The notes under the pieces: generated by a model
The model's input: the letters and a program-made list of their open reading frames with translations, nothing else
The model's database searches: none
What the model was told of the DNA's origin: nothing
Shown: piece by piece, positions 9,096-17,662 of the stretch
How the letters are laid out: every line of letters starts with the position of its first letter
How positions within the stretch are numbered: the stretch's first letter is position 1
Source: Sphaerimonospora sp050942215
GTDB lineage: Bacteria > Actinomycetota > Actinomycetes > Streptosporangiales > Streptosporangiaceae
Assembly: GCF_050942215.1 (NCBI RefSeq)
Contig: NZ_CP192056.1
Coordinates: 3,410,001 to 3,474,000 of the forward strand
Length of the DNA: 64,000 nucleotides
Direction of reading: 5' to 3'
Position numbers and translations under genes: made by a program

Positions 9096-10067
9096 TCATA
9101 AGGGGTGGGGGGTGAGGACGATGCGGCCGGTGGCGGCTCCGGCGGCCTGGCGCCGCCAGGCGGCCTCGACCTCACCGAGCGGTACGCTCTCGTGGGCGAC
9201 CGCCAGTCGGCCGTGCATGGCGTGCTCGGCGATGACGGAGATCGCCGCCGCGCGCTGCTCCGGGGTCAGCTCGTTGTTGGTGTAGCCGAGCAGCCGCAGC
9301 GACCTGCTGCGCAGCGTGGCCGAGTCGATGGGGCAGGTCTCACCGGCGGAACCGCCAAGGTTGACCAGCCGTCCGCCGGGCCGCAGCGTCCGGGCGGCGG
9401 CCGCGGCCGCCGCCCCGAACAGCGGGTCCAGGACCAGGTCGACCGGTCCGTCCGCCGCGGCGGCGAAACGGCCGGCGAGCTCGGCGACGTCATCGGTGTC
9501 GAGCGCGACCACCGCGTCGGCGCCGGCCTGCTCCGCCCGTGCCCGCGCGCCGGGCGAGCGGGCGCCCGCGACGACCCGGCGGGCGCCGGCGATGCGGGCC
9601 AGCTGCACGGCGGCCTGGCCGACCACTCCCCCGGCGCCGAGCACCAGGACCTGCTCGCCGGCGGCGAGCTCACCGCGCAGGCTGAGCGCCATGTGGGCGG
9701 CGACGGCCGACAGCCCCAGCGCGGCGACCGCGATCAGGCCGGCGTCCCCAAACCGCTCGGGCAGCTCGACGATGTTCTCCACGGGTACGGTGGCGAGCTC
9801 GGCCATGCTCCCGTCGCCCGGGGCCATCCCCGCCGTGGTGGAGAACCACACCTGCCGTCCGCCGGCCGTACCGACGCCCTGCACGCCCGGGACGTACGGC
9901 GTCGACGGCCTGCCGAAGTAGGATGTGCCGCTCGCGCAGAGCAGGTCGAGCGGCGTGATGGGGGCGGCGCCGACCTCGACGAGCGTCTCACCGGGCCCGG
10001 GCTCGGGGGCGGCCCGTTCGACCGCCAGCGGCGGCCGGCCGGGCGTCCGGATCTCGGCGGCACGCAT
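9096..10067 (-). CDS. MDR-family NAD(P)H quinone reductase / alcohol dehydrogenase-like
   Basis: A 323-residue medium-chain dehydrogenase/reductase. A GroES-like N-terminal half is followed by a Rossmann fold with the cofactor loop GAGGVVGQAAVQLA. The zinc-ligand cysteines and histidines of true alcohol dehydrogenases are not evident, so a zinc-free quinone or enoyl reductase is more likely. It is the last gene of the leftward ring-cleavage operon, 1 nt after the LigA-like gene. It might reduce a quinone or an unsaturated ring-cleavage product. The substrate cannot be determined. Confidence 0.85.
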   Translation of the reverse strand: MRAAEIRTPGRPPLAVERAAPEPGPGETLVEVGAAPITPLDLLCASGTSYFGRPSTPYVPGVQGVGTAGGRQVWFSTTAGMAPGDGSMAELATVPVENIVELPERFGDAGLIAVAALGLSAVAAHMALSLRGELAAGEQVLVLGAGGVVGQAAVQLARIAGARRVVAGARSPGARARAEQAGADAVVALDTDDVAELAGRFAAAADGPVDLVLDPLFGAAAAAAARTLRPGGRLVNLGGSAGETCPIDSATLRSRSLRLLGYTNNELTPEQRAAAISVIAEHAMHGRLAVAHESVPLGEVEAAWRRQAAGAATGRIVLTPHPL

Positions 10068-10068
10068 G

Positions 10069-10431
10069 TCAGGTGGCGATGTCGGGGTAGGGCAGGCTCA
10101 TGTGGGCGAGCCGCCGGGCGTACTCCTTCTGGAAGCCGAGCGGCTCGGCGTGGTCGCGCTCGAACATGGCGATGAACAGCGTGAGCGTGAGGAATGGGTG
10201 CGCGCCCAGCTCGAACAGCCTCGGGTGGTCGTGGGCGGCCAGGGCTTCGCGTTCGGCGTCGTCGAAGCGGAGCCAGGTGGACGCCTCCCCGCCGTGGCAG
10301 GCCAGGATCCGGTTGGCGTACTCGGCCTCCCACCAGGCGACCGTGCCGCGCGGGTCCTCGCGGTAGCGCTCGACGAGCTCGGGATCGCGGTCGACGGTGA
10401 ACAGGAACTTGTTCAGCAGGTATCTGCTCAC
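10069..10431 (-). CDS. LigA-like subunit of class III extradiol dioxygenase
   Basis: A 120-residue protein of the protocatechuate 4,5-dioxygenase alpha-subunit (LigA) type. It is all-helical in appearance, with RYREDPRG and the conserved LGAHPFLTL region. LigA subunits cap the LigB active site and bind the ring substituent. The GTG start overlaps the stop of the LigB gene (GTGA), implying 1:1 coupled translation. A longer upstream frame only runs antiparallel through the LigB reading and is not used. No RBS was needed to choose the start because coupling and homology agree. Confidence 0.85.
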   Translation of the reverse strand: MSRYLLNKFLFTVDRDPELVERYREDPRGTVAWWEAEYANRILACHGGEASTWLRFDDAEREALAAHDHPRLFELGAHPFLTLTLFIAMFERDHAEPLGFQKEYARRLAHMSLPYPDIAT

Positions 10432-11291
10432 GCCGCGCCTCCGTTGGGATACCACGTGAAGTAGGCCTCCATCGTGTGGAAGAGGTCGTAGGTGTCGACG
10501 TAGTCGGCCTTGGCGCCCTCGCCGGCCACACCCATCATCAGCATGAAGTCCATGAATCCGTGGGTGGCGTTGCCCGGCAGGTGCAGGCTTTCGAGGGTGA
10601 CCTCGGCCAGGCAGCCCTCGATGTCGCCCGAGGAGATCCACTCGACGGCCTTGCGGTCGAACTCGGGATCGGGCCCGTGCGGCCCGAACTGGCGCGGCCC
10701 GCCGAGCTCCAGCGACAGGTGTCCGGTGCCGATCACCGCGACCCGCCTGTCCTCCGGCCACGACTCGACCAGCTGCCGGATCGTACGGCCGAGCTGCACG
10801 AAGCGTTTCGGCTGCGGCAGCGGCGGAGCGAAGATGTTGGTGTAGACGGGCACGATCGGCAGATCGTTCTGCGGGCGCAGGGTGATGATCGGACAGGTGA
10901 TCGAGTGGTCGATCCGCAGCTCGTTGGAGAACGCGAGGTCGAATCCGGCGTCCAGGCCCTCCCGCAGGATGTAGGCCGACAGGTCCTCCTGTCCCGTGAA
11001 GAGCATCCGGGGCAGGCCGAACTCGCGCTCCTCGTTGTACCAGTTCGCGTCGTAGAAGGGCGCCTTGCCGATGAGGAACTGCGGCATGTTGTCCAGCCAC
11101 GGCTGGTGGAAGTGGTCGGAGCCGACCATGACCAGCACGTCGGGGCGCGCCTTCGTCAGCGTCTCACGGAACGCCTCCACCTTGCGCACCCACTCGTCGG
11201 CGAACGGCGGGCGGTCCTCGCCGGTGGCGGTGCTGGCCCGGTAGTAGAACGGGTGATGGGTGGACGCGATGACCGCGACCAGTTCAGCCAT
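10428..11291 (-). CDS. LigB-like catalytic subunit, class III extradiol ring-cleavage dioxygenase
   Basis: A 287-residue LigB-superfamily enzyme that uses Fe(II) and O2 to cleave a catecholic ring beside the diol. Candidate iron ligands are His12 (STHHPFYY) and His60 or His62 (GSDHFHQ). A later conserved histidine in GTGHLSLELGG is the likely acid-base residue. Its size matches the protocatechuate 4,5- and gallate dioxygenase group. A GGAGG site precedes the ATG. It overlaps the upstream lyase gene by 8 bp. The neighbouring LigA subunit argues for a carboxylated or otherwise substituted ring substrate. The substrate itself is unknown. Confidence 0.88.
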   Translation of the reverse strand: MAELVAVIASTHHPFYYRASTATGEDRPPFADEWVRKVEAFRETLTKARPDVLVMVGSDHFHQPWLDNMPQFLIGKAPFYDANWYNEEREFGLPRMLFTGQEDLSAYILREGLDAGFDLAFSNELRIDHSITCPIITLRPQNDLPIVPVYTNIFAPPLPQPKRFVQLGRTIRQLVESWPEDRRVAVIGTGHLSLELGGPRQFGPHGPDPEFDRKAVEWISSGDIEGCLAEVTLESLHLPGNATHGFMDFMLMMGVAGEGAKADYVDTYDLFHTMEAYFTWYPNGGAA

Positions 11292-12114
11292 GCGAACCTC
11301 CGATGGCGTCAGGGGTGTAGGGCTCCGGCTCGACGGATCGGTTGTTCAGGTCCACCGACAGGAAGATGTCGCCCGCGACCGGGCGGCGTAGTTCCTCGGC
11401 GAGCTGACCGATCAGGCCGGCCGTACGGGCGAGCAGGGCGAAGCCGCGCAGCAGCTCCAGCGGCAGTCCCAGGTCGGCGAGCGCGGCGCCGCACACGCCG
11501 GCGCCGTTGAGCGGCAGCGTACGGCCGAGCACCGGCGGATGCACCCGCCCGATCGCGGCGAACAGCGACAGATGCGGCCCGAACAGGCCCTCCTCCGCTG
11601 CGATGGCGAGCAGCCGCGGCGTACGGGGGTCGCCCTCCTTGTGCACGTGGTGGCCGAGACCGGGGATGAACCGCCCGGCCGCGCGCCGGGCGCGTACGGT
11701 CTCCAGCGCGAGCGCGTCCCAGCCCGCCTCGTCGGCGGGCGGGCCGGCGCCGTGGGCGGTCAGCACATCGTGCAGGAACCGGCCGCAGTCTTCTGTGACG
11801 CCCAGGAAGCGGGATCCGCCGCCGAGCAGCCCGGCCGCGAGCGCGCCCTGGATCGAGTCCGGCGCCGACAGGTAGGTCAGCCGCGTCACGATCGCGGTAG
11901 GGGTGAAGCCGTGATCGGCCAGCGCGGCGAGCACGGCCTCGAACACCCGGGTCTCCCCCGGCGTCGGGCGCCGCTGGGCGGCCAGCCAGAAGGCGAGCTC
12001 GCCGAAGCCGACCTTGCCCATCACGTCCTCGGCCAGGTCGCGGCCGAGCAGTCTGATCGTCGTCGGGGAGGACGCCCCCAGGGCGGTGGGATACGACGGG
12101 CGCTCGTCAGGCAT
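11284..12114 (-). CDS. Citrate synthase-family / citryl-CoA lyase-like protein
   Basis: A 276-residue protein of the citrate synthase superfamily, resembling citryl-CoA lyase domains. The motif GLGHHVHKEGDPRTPRL corresponds to the family GHPVHKPVDPRTPRL with an extra His. It lacks the N-terminal domain of full citrate synthases (about 430 residues). It is expected to catalyse C-C cleavage, or condensation, of a hydroxyacyl-CoA. It lies between a type III CoA-transferase and a ring-cleavage dioxygenase, overlapping both by 8 bp. That suggests it splits a CoA-activated ring-cleavage product (inference). Confidence 0.82.
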   Translation of the reverse strand: MPDERPSYPTALGASSPTTIRLLGRDLAEDVMGKVGFGELAFWLAAQRRPTPGETRVFEAVLAALADHGFTPTAIVTRLTYLSAPDSIQGALAAGLLGGGSRFLGVTEDCGRFLHDVLTAHGAGPPADEAGWDALALETVRARRAAGRFIPGLGHHVHKEGDPRTPRLLAIAAEEGLFGPHLSLFAAIGRVHPPVLGRTLPLNGAGVCGAALADLGLPLELLRGFALLARTAGLIGQLAEELRRPVAGDIFLSVDLNNRSVEPEPYTPDAIGGSHG

Positions 12115-13300
12115 CGTGGTCCTCCTCCGGCGCGGTGCTCAGCCACTCGCGCAGCTCGGTGCCGTGCTCGTCCAGCTCGGGCGGCGGCAGCCGGTAGACG
12201 GCCGGGGTGACCGAGAACCGGATGGGGTGGCGTGTCGTCGGCACCGCGCGGCCGCCGGCGCCCACGTCCACCACGGGGTCGAGTCCGAAGCGCTCGGCCA
12301 TCGCGAACCCGCCGTCGACGGTGTTGATCGGACCGCACGGCACCCCGGCCGCGACCAGCAGGTCGAACCACTCGACCGCGCCCCGGGTGGCGAGCCTTTC
12401 GACGAGGACGGGCCGCAGTTCCTCCCGCCGTGCCGTACGATCCGCCATCCGCGCGAACCGCTCGTCGTCGGCGATCTCGGGAATGCCGAGGACCTCGCAC
12501 AGCCTGCGGAACTGCCGGTCGTTGCCGGCCGCGACGATGAGGTCGTTGTCGGCCGTGGGCAGCGGCTCGTAGGGGAACACGCTCGGGTGGGCGTTGCCCA
12601 TGCGGTACGGCACGGTCCCCCCGGCGACGTAGGCGGAGCTGTGGTTGACCAGCCCGGTGAGCGCCGACGACAGCAGGTTGACCTCGACGTGCTGGCCGCG
12701 GCCGGTCGCGTCGCGGTGCCGCAGCGCGGCGAGGATGCCGATCGCGGCGTGGTTTCCCGCCATCACGTCGAACACCGAGATTCCAGCGCGGTACGGCGGG
12801 CCGCCCGGGTCGCCGGTGAGGCTCATCAGCCCGGACATCGCCTGCACCATCAGGTCGTAGCCGGGCACGTCGCGTCCGGCTCCGGAGCCGAACCCGGTGA
12901 TCGAGGCGTAGACGATGCCGGGGTTGGCCGCCGCCACCGCCGGGAAGTCGAGCCCGAACCTGGCCAGCCCGCCCGGTTTGAAGTTCTCCACCAGCACGTC
13001 GGCGCGGCGGGCCAGCTCCCGGGCCGCCGCCCTGTCGGCCTCGTCGCGCAGGTCGAGCACGATCGACCGCTTGCCCCGGTTGACGCCGAGATAGTACGTC
13101 GACGCCCCGTCGCGGACCGGGGGCATCCAGGTGCGGGTGTCGTCGCCTGACGGGCCCTCGACCTTGATGACGTCTGCGCCCAGGTCCGCCAGGAGCATCG
13201 TGGCGTACGGCCCGGCCAGGACCCGGGAGAAGTCCGCCACCAGCACCCCCGACAGCGGGCCCCCTCCGTCCGGCCGGTCGGGCACGGCGTCATCTGTCAC
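12107..13300 (-). CDS. Type III (CaiB/BaiF) CoA-transferase
   Basis: A 397-residue family III CoA-transferase that moves CoA between acyl donors and a carboxylic acid. The opening VADFSRVLAGPYATMLLADL and GADVIKVE are family signatures. Asp178 in ISVFDVMAG is the likely catalytic aspartate. The GTG start has AGGAGG 8 nt upstream. It is the first gene of the five-gene leftward operon. It probably activates the substrate for the adjacent citryl-CoA lyase-like enzyme. It could instead serve a different acid. Confidence 0.92.
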   Translation of the reverse strand: MTDDAVPDRPDGGGPLSGVLVADFSRVLAGPYATMLLADLGADVIKVEGPSGDDTRTWMPPVRDGASTYYLGVNRGKRSIVLDLRDEADRAAARELARRADVLVENFKPGGLARFGLDFPAVAAANPGIVYASITGFGSGAGRDVPGYDLMVQAMSGLMSLTGDPGGPPYRAGISVFDVMAGNHAAIGILAALRHRDATGRGQHVEVNLLSSALTGLVNHSSAYVAGGTVPYRMGNAHPSVFPYEPLPTADNDLIVAAGNDRQFRRLCEVLGIPEIADDERFARMADRTARREELRPVLVERLATRGAVEWFDLLVAAGVPCGPINTVDGGFAMAERFGLDPVVDVGAGGRAVPTTRHPIRFSVTPAVYRLPPPELDEHGTELREWLSTAPEEDHDA

Positions 13301-13325
13301 TCGGATTTCCTCCTTGTCCGCTCAA

Positions 13326-13339
13326 CGGACATTAGTCCG
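13326..13339. promoter_or_regulatory. IclR-type operator candidate CGGAC-ATTA-GTCCG
   Basis: A perfect 5-bp-arm palindrome just upstream of the CoA-transferase start; a further GTCCG lies at 13316-13320. A related site, CGGACATCTGTTCG at 13474-13487 (one arm mismatch), sits in front of the amidohydrolase. The same form occurs at 7762-7775 upstream of the IclR gene. The pair flanks the divergent promoter of the operon. Confidence 0.6.
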
Positions 13340-13538
13340 TGAATCTGGATTCTGGCACATCACCAGGACGTGGGAAAGGCCCGGGCCGGGCCTGCCACCG
13401 ATGGACCGAGCATGGTGTTGACATCGGTCGCCGCGATCGGGAGAGTAACGGCAGAGCCGGGATGACCGCTTGACGGACATCTGTTCGGAGCCACGGGACC
13501 GCCGCCGGTGCACGGCCCACACGGTGAGGAGACCATCG

Positions 13539-14987
13539 ATGAACGAGCGGAACGACCTCGGGCCCGGACGGCCCGTGCTGCTGCGGGGCGGCACCGTGCT
13601 GCCGATGGACGTGCGGCACCGGGTGCTGAGCCGTACCGACGTGCTCGTCGTCGGCGACCGGATCGCCGCGATCGGGCCCGATCTCGCCGCCCCCGAGGAC
13701 GCCCTGGTCATCGACGCGACCGGCGGCATCGTCATGCCGGGCATGATCGACACGCACCGGCACATGTGGCAGACCGCCATGCGCGGCTACGGCGCCGACT
13801 GGACGCTGACCCAGTACTTCGTCTGGTACTACCTCGAGTACGGCAGGCTCTTCCGGCCGCTGGACGTGTACGCCGGCAACCTGCTGGCCGCGATCGAGGC
13901 CGTCGACGCGGGCGTCACCACGGTCGTCGACTGGTCGCACGGCCTGCAGACGGTCGAGCACGCCGACGCCGCCGTCGACGCGCTCCGCTCGGTGCCCGGC
14001 CGGTTCGTGCTGGCGTACGGAAACATCCAGCAGGCGCCGGCCGAGTGGACCGCTGCGCCGGAGTTCCGCGACTTCGTCCGCCGCCGGATCACGGGGGACG
14101 ACATGCTCGGGTTCCAGATCGCCTTCGACGTGACCGGCGACCCCGCCTTCCCCGAGAAGCCCGCCTTCGAGGTCGCCAGGGAGCTCGGCGTCCCGGTCAC
14201 CACGCACGCCGGGGTCTGGGGCGCCACCGGCGACGACGGCATCCGGCTCATGCACGAGCACGGCTTCATGACCCCGGAGACCGTGTACGTGCACGCCTCC
14301 TCGCTGTCGGCCGACTCCTACCACCGCATCGCGGCCACCGGCGGCTCGGTGTCGGTCTCCACGGAGAGCGAGCAGAGCGCGGGGCAGGGATATCCGACCA
14401 CCTGGGCGATCCGGGCGCACGACATCCCGGTCTCGCTCTCGATGGACACCAGCGTGTGGTGGAGCGGCGACCTGTTCTCCGCCATGCGGACGACGCTCGG
14501 CGCGGACCGCTCGCGCGGACATCTGGAGGCGCACGCCAAGGGCGAAACGGTCACGCACTGCAGTCTGCGCGCCGACCAGGTCGTCGAATGGGCCACCCGG
14601 GGCGGGGCGCGCGCACTCGGCCGCGACCACGACCTCGGCAGCCTGGAGGTCGGCAAGAAGGCCGACATCGTCCTCATCAAGAACGAGCACTCGCCGGTGT
14701 CGTTCCCGCTTCTCAACCCGTTCGGCCACGTCGCCTTCCAGGCCCAGCGGGGGGACGTGCACACCGTACTGATCGACGGCCGGGTGGTGAAGCACGAGCA
14801 CCGGCTGGTCGGCATCGACCTCGCGAGGGCACGCGAGGAGGTGGAACGGACCGTCGATCACCTGCGCACGACGATGGGCGAGGAGGCCTGGGAGAAGGGG
14901 ATGAACCCTGACATTCCGGAGACGACCATCCTCGACAACCCCTACACCTACACCGACTACCGCAGCGCCTCGACGCACAGCCGCTGA
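13539..14987 (+). CDS. Amidohydrolase (TRZ/ATZ/guanine-deaminase type)
   Basis: A 482-residue metal-dependent hydrolase of the amidohydrolase superfamily. The HxH metal motif appears in VMPGMIDTHRHMWQ. Further ligands are likely His in TTHAGVWGA, His in YVHASSLS, and Asp in LSMDTSVWW. This group deaminates or dechlorinates N-heterocycles and related ring amines. I chose the ATG at 13539, which has GAGGAG 6-8 nt upstream, over an in-frame TTG 69 nt earlier. It is divergent from the ring-cleavage operon and shares its operator region. It may therefore supply the hydroxylated ring substrate (inference). Confidence 0.88.
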   Translation: MNERNDLGPGRPVLLRGGTVLPMDVRHRVLSRTDVLVVGDRIAAIGPDLAAPEDALVIDATGGIVMPGMIDTHRHMWQTAMRGYGADWTLTQYFVWYYLEYGRLFRPLDVYAGNLLAAIEAVDAGVTTVVDWSHGLQTVEHADAAVDALRSVPGRFVLAYGNIQQAPAEWTAAPEFRDFVRRRITGDDMLGFQIAFDVTGDPAFPEKPAFEVARELGVPVTTHAGVWGATGDDGIRLMHEHGFMTPETVYVHASSLSADSYHRIAATGGSVSVSTESEQSAGQGYPTTWAIRAHDIPVSLSMDTSVWWSGDLFSAMRTTLGADRSRGHLEAHAKGETVTHCSLRADQVVEWATRGGARALGRDHDLGSLEVGKKADIVLIKNEHSPVSFPLLNPFGHVAFQAQRGDVHTVLIDGRVVKHEHRLVGIDLARAREEVERTVDHLRTTMGEEAWEKGMNPDIPETTILDNPYTYTDYRSASTHSR

Positions 14988-14995
14988 CTTCCGCG

Positions 14996-15027
14996 CACGG
15001 GCGGGCCGCTTCCCCGGCCTGCCCGTG
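14996..15027 (+). terminator. Hairpin terminator after the amidohydrolase
   Basis: CACGGGC (14996-15002) pairs with GCCCGTG (15021-15027), and the stem continues inward by about five more pairs. No U tract follows, as is common in actinomycete hairpin terminators. It begins 9 nt after the stop codon. Confidence 0.6.
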
Positions 15028-15147
15028 AAAGTTGCAGCGTCGCCCGCCGCCGACCAGCGGAGAGTCCGCCGGCGCCCGGGTTTCGTTGACCATCGCGGCG
15101 CCCGCCACCACAATCCGCGTGCAAGACACACGACCGGAGGTTGAGCC

Positions 15148-15996
15148 ATGCGGACGAGGACAGCGGTGCGCGTGTGGGCCGCGGCGGTTCTGGGAGCGGC
15201 CGCGTTCTTCGTTCCCCCGGCGATGGCCGGAGCCGTGGCGGCCGATCCGACGCCATCGCCGTCGCCGTCGCCGTGGCCGTCCGGCGCGCTCCCGTGCCGG
15301 ACCGGCCCGATGTCGCCGACGCCGCCTCCCAACACGCCGCCCAGCGCGCCGGGAACGCCCGAGGTCACCGCCGTCTTCATGACCGAGGTGCGGATGCGCT
15401 GGGCGCCGGCCACCGATGACGACGGCATCGCCTGCTACTACGTACGTGAGCTCAAGGACGACGGCACGTCCGTCAACGTGGCCACGTTCCAGCCGGCGGT
15501 GACCGAGGGAAGCGTCTATCTGCCCTGGCCGCCCTCCGGCGTCCCGTCCCAGGTTCATCATCTGTACCTCGTGGCGGTCGACACCATGGGCGCGCTGGGA
15601 CCGGCGTCCGGCACGGTGGCCGTGACGATCTACAACGACGTCATCAGCTCGCCCTCGCCCTCGCCCTCGGCCTCGCCGAGCCCCACCTGCCGGGTGGAGG
15701 CCACCTCCACGACCTGGACGGGCGGGATGACCACGAACTTCGCGATCACCAACACCGGGTCGGCGACCGTACGGGACTGGCGGCTGACGTTCGCCTTCCC
15801 CGACCCCGGCCAGCAGGTGACCGCCGGGTGGTCGGCCACCTGGTCGCAGAGCGGCTCGGCCGTGACGGCGGCCGCGATGTCCTGGAACGGCGACATCGCC
15901 CCGGGGGGGACGGTGTGGATCGGCTTCAACGGCACGCACGCCGGCGCCAACCCCACTCCCGCTGTCTTCCGGCTCAACGGCGCGGCCTGCGCCTGA
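15148..15996 (+). CDS. Secreted fibronectin III - CBM2 cellulose/chitin-binding protein
   Basis: A 282-residue exported protein with no catalytic domain. A Sec-type signal peptide covers about residues 1-32 (basic start, then AAAVLGAAAFF, then an Ala-rich cleavage region). A Pro/Ser linker follows. A fibronectin III domain spans about 65-165, then a PSPSPSAS linker, then a family 2 carbohydrate-binding module (about 178-282). Cysteines near both CBM ends can form the usual disulfide, and Trp residues can form the binding face. GGAGG lies 7 nt before the ATG. It probably anchors or targets something to cellulose or chitin. Its partner is not evident. Confidence 0.88.
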   Translation: MRTRTAVRVWAAAVLGAAAFFVPPAMAGAVAADPTPSPSPSPWPSGALPCRTGPMSPTPPPNTPPSAPGTPEVTAVFMTEVRMRWAPATDDDGIACYYVRELKDDGTSVNVATFQPAVTEGSVYLPWPPSGVPSQVHHLYLVAVDTMGALGPASGTVAVTIYNDVISSPSPSPSASPSPTCRVEATSTTWTGGMTTNFAITNTGSATVRDWRLTFAFPDPGQQVTAGWSATWSQSGSAVTAAAMSWNGDIAPGGTVWIGFNGTHAGANPTPAVFRLNGAACA

Positions 15997-16079
15997 GCTT
16001 CCCCGCCTCGCGCGCCTGGAGCGTCGGTCGCGTCCGATCGGTGCGGCCCGCTCCGCCGGGAGGAGGCTCCGGTCCGCCG

Positions 16080-16103
16080 CCGGACCCCGCCGAGGGGGTC
16101 CGG
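16080..16103. terminator. Inverted repeat, possible terminator
   Basis: CCGGACCCC (16080-16088) and GGGGTCCGG (16095-16103) form a 9-bp stem with a 6-nt loop, 84 nt after the CBM2 gene stop. There is no T tract. Confidence 0.45.
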
Positions 16104-16167
16104 CATGCGGTTCCCGCCTCCTCCCTGCCACACCCGATCACTCGACCGGTCCCCCGCATGAAGCGGC

Positions 16168-16200
16168 GCCCGCCTCCCGGTGAGGCGGGCGTTTCCGTTT
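16168..16200 (+). terminator. Rho-independent terminator
   Basis: GCCCGCCTC (16168-16176) and GAGGCGGGC (16182-16190) form a perfect 9-bp stem with a 5-nt loop, followed by GTTTCCGTTT. It is the best-formed terminator for the CBM2 gene and separates it from the next operon. Confidence 0.8.
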
Positions 16201-16505
16201 CAGCGGGCGACCGTCGCCGGGTCGTGCCCTCCTGGCGGGGGCGGCCGCGGCGCCATGGCGATATCACCGTAGAATCGCCACGCCACGTGGCCGGCGTGAT
16301 CTCTCAGACTGTGGGAAGGCGATGACGCCGGATCCCCCAGGGTGGCGGAAAAGCCCATACCGGCGACCAACACTGTGTTGGAAAGCGATTCCGTTCGTTG
16401 ACCGCCGCTCCCGGCGCCGGTCATGCTCCCTGCACGTGCCGCCCACCGATCCGCAGTGAAATATTCCGGACCCCGGCGGGCGGCGGACCCGATACGGAGG
16501 TCTAC
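16201..16505 (+). promoter_or_regulatory. Leader/promoter region of the transporter-diol dehydratase operon
   Basis: No gene is seen. CCAACAC-T-GTGTTGG (16367-16381) is a perfect interrupted palindrome and the best operator candidate. CCGGCGT (16291-16297) and ACGCCGG (16325-16331) could close a stem in the transcript. I looked for cobalamin-riboswitch landmarks because the operon encodes a B12 enzyme. I could not recognise a B12 box. Confidence 0.45.
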
Positions 16506-17654
16506 GTGCCGGTAGCCGATGACGAACGGGTCGCCGAGGGTTTTCTTCACGTCAATGGACTGTGCAAAGAATACGGCGACGTTCGCGCTGTCTCCGATGT
16601 CAGTTTCGCCCTGGAGCCGGGCACGTTCTTCGCCCTGCTCGGCCCCTCGGGCTGCGGCAAGACCACGCTGCTGAAACTACTCGCCGGATTCGAGACGCCG
16701 TCGGCCGGTGAAATCCATCTCGGCGGCGAAGCGATGACCCACGTACCCGCTTTCCGGCGGCCGCTGAACACGGTCTTCCAGCACTACGCCCTTTTTCCGC
16801 ACATGGACGTGACGAAGAACGTCGGGTACGCGCTGCGTCAGCAGCGGCCGCGGATCGCCAAGCCGGAGATCCGGTCGCGGGTCGACGAGGCCCTCCTCAT
16901 GGTGCGGCTGGACCACCTGGGACGCCGCCGGCCGTGGGAGCTGAGCGGCGGGCAGCAACAGCGAGTGGCGCTCGCCCGCGCGCTCGTCGCGCAGCCGTCG
17001 GTGCTGCTGCTCGACGAGCCGCTGTCGGCGCTGGACGCCAAGCTCCGCGTCGACATGCAGACCGAGCTCAAGTCATTGCAGACGAGGCTCGGCATCTCCT
17101 TCGTCTTCGTCACCCACGACCAGGGCGAGGCGCTGTCCATGGCCGACCGCATCGCGGTCATGCGCGCGGGCGAGATCGTACAGGACTCGACCCCCCAGGA
17201 GCTGTACGATCTCCCGGTCGACTCGTGGGTCGCCGGATTCATCGGCACGATGAACTTCGTCCCGGGCACCGTGACCGGCGCCTCCGGCGGCCTCACCCAG
17301 ATCACGACCGATGCCGGACGGTTCTCCGGCATCCCCACGACGGGTGATCTCACCCCCGGACGATCCGCACAGCTGGCGCTGCGCCCCGAGCGTCTGCGCC
17401 TGTCCGTTCCGGGGACCGGCGACACGGTGGCCGCCGAATGCACGGCCTCCGGGGTGATCGAGGCGTTCAGCTTCCACGGCGACCAGGTCGACTGCACCGT
17501 GCGCACCCGCCTCCTGGGGGCGGTCAGGGTGCGCATCCCGCTCGCGGGCGCCGCCCACGAGATCAACCTCCAACCGGGCACGGCGGTCGACGTCGGATGG
17601 CATCCGATGGACGCCCGGATCGTGCCCACGTGGAAATCCGCTTCAAGGTCCTAG
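16506..17654 (+). CDS. PotA-like ABC transporter ATP-binding protein
   Basis: A 382-residue ATPase of the polyamine/opine/organophosphate importer class. Walker A is GPSGCGKTT, the signature is LSGGQQQR, and Walker B is VLLLDEPLSALD. A C-terminal TOBE-like regulatory domain runs from about residue 270. The GTG start has GGAGG 5 nt upstream; an ATG 108 nt further upstream in frame has no good site. It begins the operon and lies 8 nt before the binding-protein gene. It powers uptake of the substrate bound by the next gene product. Confidence 0.92.
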   Translation: MPVADDERVAEGFLHVNGLCKEYGDVRAVSDVSFALEPGTFFALLGPSGCGKTTLLKLLAGFETPSAGEIHLGGEAMTHVPAFRRPLNTVFQHYALFPHMDVTKNVGYALRQQRPRIAKPEIRSRVDEALLMVRLDHLGRRRPWELSGGQQQRVALARALVAQPSVLLLDEPLSALDAKLRVDMQTELKSLQTRLGISFVFVTHDQGEALSMADRIAVMRAGEIVQDSTPQELYDLPVDSWVAGFIGTMNFVPGTVTGASGGLTQITTDAGRFSGIPTTGDLTPGRSAQLALRPERLRLSVPGTGDTVAAECTASGVIEAFSFHGDQVDCTVRTRLLGAVRVRIPLAGAAHEINLQPGTAVDVGWHPMDARIVPTWKSASRS

Positions 17655-17662
17655 GAGAGCAC

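Noticed and set aside
13332..15428. 698-codon frame on the minus strand
   Set aside because: Antisense to the amidohydrolase, whose metal-binding motifs are intact. No start signal and no motif in the translation.
16201..16505. Cobalamin riboswitch before the B12-dependent dehydratase operon
   Set aside because: I looked for the B12 box and the conserved core loops and found only partial resemblance. Not supportable by eye.
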